From positions 1 through 15,170 of the forward strand of contig MU634145.1 of the NCBI GenBank assembly GCA_026770595.1: a stretch of DNA of 15,170 nucleotides. The letters run 5' to 3'. Below are positions 8,644 through 15,170 of this stretch, piece after piece. The DNA is from Ochromonadaceae sp. CCMP2298 (Eukaryota; Sar; Synurophyceae; Ochromonadales; Ochromonadaceae). The position numbers were made by a program, and so were the translations under genes. Within the stretch, counting starts at the first letter, position 1, and every line of letters begins with the position of its first letter. The notes beneath the pieces are model-generated. The model ran no database searches, was not told the origin of the DNA, and saw only the letters and a program-made list of their open reading frames with translations.

Positions 8644-8677
8644 CATAGGTTACTTTATTCTAATAAAGTAACCTATG
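8644..8677. repeat. Perfect 16-bp inverted repeat (hairpin 2) with AATAAA on both strands
   Basis: The left arm CATAGGTTACTTTATT (8644-8659) and right arm AATAAAGTAACCTATG (8662-8677) are exact reverse complements around CT. Because the right arm begins AATAAAG, the palindrome shows this polyadenylation-like hexamer on both strands, at 8662-8667 (+) and 8654-8659 (-). Confidence 0.92.
8662..8667 (+). terminator. Candidate polyadenylation signal AATAAA
   Basis: This is the AATAAA hexamer 247 bases after the HCF107-like stop, inside hairpin 2. Position and strand suit the 3' end of that transcript. Whether this organism uses AATAAA is not known from the window; the other genes here lack an obvious copy. 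Confidence 0.4.
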
Positions 8678-8905
8678 CGTTTCTTTAACATTTCTCGTGT
8701 TACCCGGTGTGAGGTAAACCGGTTATTATGCGTAACGGGCAAACTCCAGCACCAAACACACAGCCTTGCAAAAGAAAAGCCGACCACATCTGAGCATGCA
8801 TGGAGCGTCCTGGCCTCAATTGAAGAGACCTGCCAGTCCAGTTCCAGTCCGTTGGTGCTTATCCACCTCTCTTGTCGCGTTTGCCTCGATAGCGCCCGGA
8901 GGATA

Positions 8906-9459
8906 ATGATGGCGTCACGCGGTGGTCCCGGTGGGCCCAAGGTCAAGAAGGTCATGACACAGGCCATCAACCTGATCTTCGAATTCCTGAAGAACGTAAG
9001 CTGCGGGTCCTTCGTCCCTCCTTTCCTTTTGATCTCTTCTCTTATCTTCGTTGTCTCGCCATAACTTCTTCTTCCATCTCCACCCGCTATGAATTTGCAG
9101 AAAGAGACAATTCAGATCTGGTTGTACGAGAACACCGCCATGAAGATGGAGGGCGTCATCATCGTAAGTCGCCTGCCCACGAGGCTCACTTTCTCTAGCC
9201 TTCATATGCTAACACCCCTATCTTTTTCGATCTAGGGCTTTGACGAGTACATGAACGTGGTGCTGGACGACGCCGTGGAGGTGAACATGAAGACCAAGGC
9301 CAGGAAAACTGTCGGTGAGTCCCCATCCCTCACCCTGCACACTTGCCCCCAATGCTTCCCCTCACTCACCCAAACCAAACGACAGGGAGAATACTGCTGA
9401 AGGGCGACTGCATCACGCTCATCCAGCGGGCAGACCCATCCTCCGCCCCCTCCATGTAG
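8906..9459 (+). CDS. SNRPE: Small nuclear ribonucleoprotein Sm E
   Basis: I infer four exons: 8906-8995, 9101-9163, 9236-9314 and 9386-9459, giving 101 residues (100 if the second, adjacent ATG at 8909 is used). The protein follows SmE end to end: a short Gly-rich start, [17 protein letters not shown], then Sm1 ([31 protein letters not shown]) and Sm2 ([13 protein letters not shown]). SmE is one of the seven proteins that form the ring around the Sm site of U1, U2, U4 and U5 snRNAs, so it is essential for splicing. The C-terminal ~10 residues ([10 protein letters not shown]) differ from the usual SmE ending. Introns are shorter (71-105 bases) and less pyrimidine-biased than in neighbouring genes. 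LSm5 is the main paralogue to exclude, but the [14 protein letters not shown] block is SmE-type. Confidence 0.95.
9207..9213 (+). other. Candidate branch point TGCTAAC in SmE intron 2
   Basis: TGCTAAC lies 22 bases before the acceptor of the 72-base intron 9164-9235. It is close to the U2-complementary consensus (TACTAAC), with the branch adenosine at 9212. Confidence 0.5.
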
Positions 9460-9833
9460 ACAGGCGTCTCCCCCTCCTCCTCTCCTCCCCTCCTCCCTTT
9501 CTTCCTGCTGCCCACCCACATTGAGGAGCAAATAGCGTCCGTGTTGTTGATATAATTAGCGAGTAGCGTGGCGCAGACCACGACAAGGCACTGGATTCGT
9601 TGTTAACTTATGTTGCTGTTAATCTCAACGATGATGTTAAAAATACAAGCAAAATTTTTGCGGCTCCTGCTTGGGAGGGAAAGCTAGAGTCTACTCGGGG
9701 ACACGCGTATCTATCTGCACTATTGAGCTCGCATGACGCCTTCTAAAGGGCAACTGCGACGGGGCCCCCAGTCTCTACCTCTGTTCTCTCAGCTGGCGCC
9801 TCCCATATATCATGAGATGTATGTGCTATGTGC
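9460..9833. other. Convergent spacer between SmE and the sterol desaturase
   Basis: This tail-to-tail spacer of 374 bases holds both 3' UTRs. The first ~70 bases are a C/T-rich tract, and the middle is AT-rich (9580-9660). I see no further gene or clear AATAAA. Confidence 0.5.
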
Positions 9834-11044
9834 CTAGGCGAACTTGGCTTTCTCGGGCACCTTGAGCGTGCCGAAGATGTAGTCACAGATGGTGAAAAAC
9901 TGCCCGAAGTTGTAGTGGTAGTGCGTGTGGTGCACTGTGTGGTACTTGGCACCCATGATGGGCTCAAAGTCGCCCCACTGCAGAGAGAGAGACGAAATTG
10001 ACACAGAGAGACACCAACACAGGGAGAGGGGAAAAGGGAAAAGGGAAAGAGAAAAGAGAAAAGTAAAGTGTTAAACATTTCGGAGCAGCGCATAGGGCAG
10101 CAGCAGCGTCAGTACTCACCACTGCGTCGTGGATGTTGGTGGCCCAGACGCCCGAGAAGAAGAGCAGGAAGATGTGCGTGTAGTAGTGCACGGGCATCAC
10201 GAAGAGGCCCACCAGGTAGGGGGAGGCCTGCAGGATGCCGTCCAGGGGGTTGAAGGCGATGGAGCACCAGGGAGTCAACGTGGACGCCTTGTTGTACTTG
10301 TGGTGTAGGCCGTGCACGTATTTGTACAGGAACTTGTTGGTGTGCAGCGTGCGATGCATCCAGTAGATGCCCACCTCCACGAAGCAGATGTACAGGAACA
10401 GCCAGCCCAGGTAGCCGCCCCAACCGCCCACCTCCTCGATGTAGAAGTAGGCCTTAGAGTACTTGTTCTCTATGATGAACTCGCTGAGGATGGGCAGCGC
10501 GGCGTAGACGAAGATAGAGGCCTGCGCCAGGCACATCTGGTCCACGATCGTCTCCGATGTGGGCATGGGCCGGCCCTTGGAGGTGAACAGCCTGTCGCCC
10601 AGAATGGTGTAGATCACTACGTGCCAAGTGCCTGCTGTGAGCCAGTAGACGAGCGTGCCGGCCACTAGGTCTCGCAGATATGTCTGCAGGTAGTAGCCCT
10701 GGTCCTCTCCGAAGGACCCTGCCCAGTCGAACACTGCAGACAGGCCCAGCAGCGGGAAGAGCTGTGCGTTGATAAACTGATTGAACTCGCGGTAAGGGTT
10801 GTACAGTCCCTCCTTCATGAGCGCGATGTTCGCGGTGACGTCGCCGTCAAAGAAGCTGATGCCACTCATCACGCCACTCATCGCCACGCCGGTGAGCGAG
10901 GCCAGCACCAAGATCAAGCCCAGGAGCCTGGAGGATAAAGAGAGGGGTGAAGAGCAGGGTGGGGAATGTTGTGAGAACAGTGCATCGCAAGACGAATGTC
11001 CTCTGGACGGTATGAATCGGGCCTCACTTCTTATCGACGAACAT
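9834..11044 (-). CDS. ERG3: C5-sterol desaturase (Delta7-sterol 5(6)-desaturase)
   Basis: I infer three exons: 11044-11028, 10927-10120 and 9977-9834, giving 322 residues. The tiny first exon supplies MFVDK plus two bases. It is needed because no ATG opens the second exon, and its phase (2) fits exactly. The protein has several hydrophobic spans and the fatty-acid-hydroxylase iron motifs: HRTLH (197-201), HGLHH (211-215) and, after the last intron, HTVHH (288-292). The block FVEVGIYWMHRTLH...LYKYVHGLHHKYNK...NPLDGILQASP closely follows plant STE1 and fungal ERG3. The last intron falls right after NIHDAV and the join to WGDFEPIMGAKYHTVHH restores the family pattern. The enzyme puts the C5-C6 double bond into Delta7-sterols in the ER, using O2 and cytochrome b5. 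No dilysine ER signal is obvious (the end is PEKAKFA). Confidence 0.92.
9978..10119 (-). other. Intron 2 of the sterol desaturase gene
   Basis: On the minus strand the donor is GTG|GTGAGT and the acceptor is CTCTGCAG|TGG, giving 142 bases in phase 0. It contains a repeated TTTCCC/TTTTC tract (about 10020-10065). Confidence 0.88.
10928..11027 (-). other. Intron 1 of the sterol desaturase gene
   Basis: On the minus strand the donor AAGAA|GTGAGG and acceptor CCTCCAG|GCTC give 100 bases in phase 2. It joins the 17-base first exon to the second. Confidence 0.8.
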
Positions 11045-11437
11045 GGTAGATCCCAGCGGACTTGTATCAGTCGGGGAGCTTCGGTTCGCGCGAGCTTGGC
11101 CTGCCAGCTGTCTGTGAGTTGTCTCGAGGCTGTGACAGCGCCTGTTGACAGTGCTGTAGAAGGGTCCTCTACAACTGCTCAAACCGTTTAGCCGATCCTG
11201 TTTCCTAATGCTTCGTCGCCCTCTTGATCAGTTGATTGATCGCCAGTGGATTCAGTTTGGTGACACATTCCAGCTCATCGCAGAGAACCGCCGAACAGAC
11301 GAGGAATGGGGCTGAACCGCTGGCTGAACACGTATTAACTTTTTAGCACCCACTGGTTATAGATAAAAGTCTAACTCCCGGTTTCAGGACTTCAGCGTCT
11401 TCAAGATCCTTGATGAGGGAGAGGATGGATCCATCCA
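11045..11437. promoter_or_regulatory. Divergent promoter region between the sterol desaturase and uracil phosphoribosyltransferase genes
   Basis: These 393 bases are head-to-head. For the rightward gene a TATA-like stretch, TATAGATAAAAG, lies at 11358-11369, about 70 bases before its first ATG. A GATC-rich repeated patch (TTGATCAGTTGATTGATC) lies at about 11224-11241. Neither is more than suggestive. Confidence 0.35.
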
Positions 11438-12374
11438 ATGGACTCGATCGGAGATGGATCCAATGGAGATGGAGACGGGCCACGCCTGCCCGCACATTCT
11501 TCAGTAATGGTCATCGGTGCTGTCTCCATCATCGTTGCATCGCTGTTCTTTCTGTCCACAATCGCAAGTCTGGAGCCGCTCTCCCCTCCCCGTAAGCTAT
11601 CCGCCTTGCCGATGGACGGATTGATCGAGTATGGTGGCTCTGTGGTGGCCGTCTCACGGAGTATGCGGTCGCTCAAGCACCTCTTCACCAAGATCAGAGA
11701 CCAAAAAAGCTCGAGGATGCAGTTCTGCGTCTACGCGAACAGAATCATGACGCTGCTGAGGTAAGCTCAACCCATCCTTTGCCCGTTGCAGCTTGCTGTC
11801 TGCACCCCAACCCACCACACCTTGCCTGACGCTCTGCTTCCCTTCCACCTCACCGCTTAGCGAGGAGGGGCTCAGCTACGTTGATCCTCAGCCGATTCAG
11901 ATCACCACTCCCACGGGCAATGTCGTGCAGGGCGAGGTGGTCGACGCGTCTGGCATCGTAGCCGTGTCCATCATCCGCGCAGGCGACTCTCTGCTGGACT
12001 GCTTCATGAAGATCGCGCCAGAGGCGGCCGTGGGCAAGATTCTCATCCAGCGCGACGAGGAGACCAAGCAGCCCGTGCTCTTCTACTCCAAGCTGCCTGT
12101 GCTAGTGGGCAAGAGCGTGGTGCTGCTGGACCCCATGCTGGCCACGGGGGGCTCTGCCAAGGCGGCCATCGAGGTGCTGCTGGACAAGGGCGCCGAGGAG
12201 AGTAGGATCACCTTCATCACAGTGGTGAGTTGTCCAGAGGGACTGAAGGCCATCCTGGCTGCCTATCCGAAGATCAAGATCGTGACTGGTGAGATAGACG
12301 CAGGCCTGGACGCGAAGGCCTACATAGTTCCTGGCCTAGGGGACTACGGGGACAGGTTCTACGGCACCAGTTAG
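11438..12374 (+). CDS. UPRT: Uracil phosphoribosyltransferase with N-terminal membrane/signal segment
   Basis: I infer two exons, 11438-11760 and 11861-12374, giving 278 residues. The 100-base intron has donor TGAG|GTAAGC, acceptor CGCTTAG|CGAG and phase 2. The enzyme makes UMP from uracil and PRPP. The core from about residue 75 follows yeast FUR1: LFTKIRDQKSSR, ANRIMTLLSEEGL, VSIIRAGDSL, KILIQRDEETKQPVLFYSKL, the PRPP loop LDPMLATGGS (197-206) and the uracil-site end YIVPGLGDYGDRFYGTS. The ~75-residue N-terminal extension holds a 22-residue hydrophobic run (24-45, VIGAVSIIVASLFFL). Starting instead at the ATG at 11507 puts this run at the very N-terminus, as a signal peptide. Either way, the protein appears targeted to ER membranes or, in an alga with a complex plastid, onward to the plastid. 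There is no phenylalanine at the predicted cleavage site. The enzyme call is firm; location and start are open. Confidence 0.9.
11761..11860 (+). other. Intron of the uracil phosphoribosyltransferase gene
   Basis: Splicing completes AG|C (Ser) and joins RIMTLL to EEGLSYV, matching the uninterrupted family pattern. Reading through ends at an immediate TAA in the donor region. Confidence 0.9.
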
Positions 12375-12732
12375 CTGCTACCGGTACTATTCTACGGCAC
12401 ATAGGGTAGGGCCAGTTAGTCCACACTGTTTATTGAATGTGTTCCAGGTATTGTGTTGGAAGAGGGGCGCGGCTCTTCTGTTGAGGCGGTGTGGTCCCGC
12501 TGCACGACTGGTCAGTAGAAGCGCAGTGGGGAAGGGAGTGCAAGTGTGCCTTCTTGTAGCATAACAAATTTCTTAAAAGTTGTCGCTTACCCCATCTCAA
12601 ATCTTGCTTGGCACCTATCACCTGCGTCTCACCATATTCAATATGTACAGCTTGGTTGAGCGAGGTCTTATAATGTGTTCGTCAGCACATATATCTCACA
12701 TCCGTACCATGTACCCTACCTGCGCACCTCAA
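12375..12732. other. Convergent spacer between the UPRT and asparagine synthetase genes
   Basis: This tail-to-tail spacer of 358 bases holds both 3' UTRs. A TACCGGTA motif sits immediately after the UPRT stop (12379-12386). I see no gene or clear polyadenylation signal. Confidence 0.5.
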
Positions 12733-14533
12733 TCATATAGTGATCTGCTCCGCCAGGCCAAACCCCTTCTTCAGTACCTCCGTGTCCACCAGCCCGGCTC
12801 TCGTGTACAGACCCGCGGTGTCCCACGCGGCGCCTTTCGCGCGGCAACCGCCCTCCCACACGTGCACGAACTTGTCGCACCCGGGGAAGTGCTTTTGGAA
12901 CACGCTGCGGTAGTAGTACTCCTCCTTGCTCTGCGGAGTGTTCTTGGGGAAGGCCTCTGCTGCGCCTGCGAACTCCTCGTCCGTTACGAGGTTCTCGCTG
13001 ATGTACCTCTGCAGGGTGGCCACCCAGGTCATGCCCACGCCCTCGCACTGCATGGCCTTGGTGCGCCACACCACCTCTGGGGGCAGCTGCTTCTCGTACA
13101 TCTTGCGCAGAAAGTGCTTCTCGCAGCGACCGTCAGCCCCTTCTCCGCAGAGCTTGAGCGCAGGGTCGAGTCTCATGGCTGTCTTGATGTTGTGCACGTC
13201 GAAGAAGGGCACGCGCGCCTCCAGGGAGCAGCTCATGCTCATGCGGTCGCAGCGCTGCAGGTTCACGAACTGCACCGCGTTGAGGATGCGGCGGTTCTCC
13301 TCCTGCAGCTGCGCCGCCTCCTGGCACTTGGCGTAGTAGAGGTAGCCACTCCAGATCTCGTCGCTGCCCTCCCCAGTGAGCACCACCTTCACGTGCTCGG
13401 CTGCCTTCTTGGCGAGGAAGTAGTTGGGTATGGAGGATCGGATGAGCTCTGGCTCGTAGGTCTCCATGTGGTATATGATCTTCTCCAGCACGGGGAAGGC
13501 GTCCTCAGGGGTGAACAGAGCCTCATAGTGGTCTGTGTCCAGGAACTTCGACACCGCCCTCGCAGCCACGATGTCGGGAGAGCCTTCCTGCCCCACTGCG
13601 AAGGTCTTGATCTTGCCGTGCGTGGCGGTCAGGTGCTGCCTCACGTTGGGCTGCAGCATGATCGCCCCGATGATGGAGGAGTCCAGGCCCCCCGACAGCA
13701 GCAGGCCGATGGGCACGTCAGCCATGCAGCGAGCGATGACTGCTGCCTCCAGAGCGGCACGGCACTCCTCCTCTCCGCTGTACCCCTGGCTGACCGCCAT
13801 GTCCGCGCTGAAGGTGTCTGCGTCCCACTCCGGGTTGTAGTACTTCACCATGCCCTCCTCGGGAGTCCTGCAGGGAGGAGGGGAAAGGGACAGGGGAAGG
13901 GGGAGGAGTATTAGATTCCAGGTCCAGGACTTAAACAACCATTTAGCGAGGCCAGCGCCCTTACCAGTAGTATCCCGCGGGGAAGGTGACCAGGTCCTCT
14001 GGCGCGCACTGGCCCACGATGCTCTTGAGCTCCGAGGCGAAGAGCACCTCCTGTCCGTCCCTGGACCGGCCCATATACAGAGGCTTGATGCCCACCTTGT
14101 CGCGAGCCACCAGCACCTTCTTCCCGTCGTCGCTGACCAGCACGAATGCGAACATGCCCACGAGTCTGTCCACGATCTTGGCTCCGATCTTGTTGAACCC
14201 GTGGATGATGATCTCACTATCGCACTGCGTCTGGATGACCGAGTTGTCCAGCTGCAGCTCCTCGCGTAGCTTGATGTGGTTGTAGATCTCTCCGTTGGCC
14301 ACCACGAATGTCTTCTGCTCCCTGTCATTCAACGGCTGCCTCCCGTGTTCCGGAGACACGATGGACAGGCGGGTGTGGCCCAGCCAGAAGGAGCCGCCGA
14401 GGTGCACCCCCTGCTCGTCAGGACCCCTGTGGTCCATCGATAGGGCCATCTCGAGGACGCGCGCCTCCGTCTCCTCGTGGCATATGCTGTGGCTGGGCCC
14501 ATTGGCGCTGATTCCAGCGATGATGCCACACAT
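12733..14533 (-). CDS. ASNS: Asparagine synthetase, glutamine-hydrolysing (class B)
   Basis: I infer two exons, 14533-13965 and 13867-12733, giving 567 residues. The intron (13868-13964, 97 bases, phase 2) has donor CTG|GTAAGG and acceptor CCTGCAG|GACT, completing TGG in GYYWTPEEG. Cys2 right after the start Met is the glutaminase nucleophile (MCGIIAG), which also fixes the start. The class II amidotransferase domain follows, with HRGPDEQG, LSIVSPEHGRQPL and NGEIYNH. The synthetase domain carries the ATP-pyrophosphate loop SGGLDSS (248-254), then LTGEGSDEIWSGYLYY and SLEARVPFFD. It makes asparagine from aspartate, glutamine and ATP, in the cytosol as no leader is present. Length matches plant and bacterial AsnB types (about 550-590). 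It appears intact. Confidence 0.97.
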
Positions 14534-15170
14534 TTTTCAGAGAACTATTTGTGCGAGAAGCCGTCAGGGGGAAGCGAGCTTCTTTGCCTTCTCTGCGGAT
14601 TGGTATGGAGAAGAGGCCACTCTTGCCTTAATCCTTAGGATGTTGGTGGTTGATGGAGCAACCCCGGCTTGCAATTAAGTTATTGCCTCCCTTGTATCCT
14701 TTTTCAGTTGTGGCACCCTTGTGACCCATTGAATCTGGGATTCTGGTTAACTAACTTCAACTTGTTTCCCTTTGGAGACGTTTGTTGTTCTAAAAGGAGC
14801 GTGCCTGGCGCCAATTTCCCCCTCGGGGCAACGCAACCCTTCCAAAACCCACAATTTTCTTGTGAGGTGTGTGGTGGGAAATCATTGTTCTAAGTGGGTT
14901 TTATATTGTTTCCGAAATTTGGCGTTTTTCGGAACCTACTGAAGCAAACACAAAAATTTCACATTTTCTGCGAATTTCCTCTCTTTTTTCCAAAATTTTT
15001 GCCAAGGCCTATGGGGCGCCAAATGGGACACTTTTGTGGGAAAAAAAAGAAACTCCCGCTCAGAAAAAAGAAAGACCCACCGGTCCCCTGGGACGAAGCA
15101 GACAATAAACCCAGGCCCGGTGGAGGGGTTTTGTCACTCTCCTCGGGAGAGGAAGTGGAAGTTTAACCCT
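14534..15170. other. Gene-free right end; upstream of asparagine synthetase, then atypical sequence
   Basis: The first ~130 bases should hold the asparagine synthetase promoter and leader. From about 14680 to the end the sequence changes: more A/T, many doubled or stretched homopolymers (TTTTT, AAAAAAAA, CCCCC) and no GC-rich coding texture. Open frames here lack protein character. It resembles low-quality sequence at a contig end, or non-coding DNA of a different kind. The final bases TTTAACCCT are not enough to call a telomere repeat. Confidence 0.45.

Larger units (their letters stand above)
8416..8905. other. 3' region of the HCF107-like gene and promoter/leader of SmE
   Basis: This is a head-to-tail spacer of 490 bases. 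It starts AT-rich as a 3' UTR, then carries two perfect hairpins (8610-8635 and 8644-8677), the second with AATAAA at 8662. It then becomes ordinary sequence leading to the SmE start. The likely cleavage site of the upstream transcript is just after 8677. The open frame covering 8675-8905 upstream of SmE has no protein-like character. Confidence 0.5.

Noticed and set aside
12580-13914. Long open frame (444 residues) on the plus strand
   Set aside because: It lies antisense to asparagine synthetase exon 2. The product is His/Leu/Val/Arg-rich, as expected from the complement of GC-rich codons, and the opposite strand has a complete, motif-verified enzyme.
15162-15170. TTTAACCCT at the window end as the start of a telomere
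   Set aside because: There is only one partial unit and no tandem repetition, so it cannot be supported.

Overview
The window is eukaryotic nuclear DNA. Every recognisable gene has a GC-rich coding region broken by short introns (about 70-155 bases, GT...AG, with a strong pyrimidine tract before the acceptor), and the genes lie on both strands with no operons. The plastid-type TPR protein at 5081-8415 starts with a signal peptide whose predicted cleavage site is followed by phenylalanine (A-A-F). This is the classic two-part targeting leader of algae with a red-type secondary plastid. Together with the LRRC49-like axonemal protein, this suggests a flagellated photosynthetic alga. A cryptophyte such as Guillardia is my best guess, but a stramenopile or haptophyte is not excluded by sequence reading alone.

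Layout, left to right. 12-286 (-) is the 5' part of an unrecognised gene that runs off the left edge. 718-3613 (+) is an LRRC49-like leucine-rich-repeat protein in four exons. 3744-4588 (-) is an unrecognised, probably disordered protein in two exons, tail-to-tail with LRRC49. 5081-8415 (+) is an HCF107/MBB1-like HAT/TPR RNA-binding protein in four exons. 8906-9459 (+) is the spliceosomal Sm protein E in four exons. 9834-11044 (-) is a C5-sterol desaturase in three exons. 11438-12374 (+) is a uracil phosphoribosyltransferase in two exons. 12733-14533 (-) is a glutamine-hydrolysing asparagine synthetase in two exons. The last ~500 bases hold no gene and look different in texture from the rest, as a low-quality contig end would.

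The genes do not form one pathway. They are housekeeping functions of unrelated compartments: microtubule modification, plastid mRNA maturation, splicing, sterol synthesis, pyrimidine salvage and nitrogen assimilation. They alternate in divergent pairs (sharing ~390-490-base promoter regions) and convergent pairs (sharing ~130-375-base tails). I saw no mobile element, CRISPR array, tRNA or rRNA. The least-explained signals are two perfect tandem hairpins at 8610-8677, one carrying AATAAA on both strands; a repeated GGGACCGTCCC palindrome in the promoter region at 4766-4794; a membrane or signal segment on the uracil phosphoribosyltransferase; and the unrecognised gene at 3744-4588.
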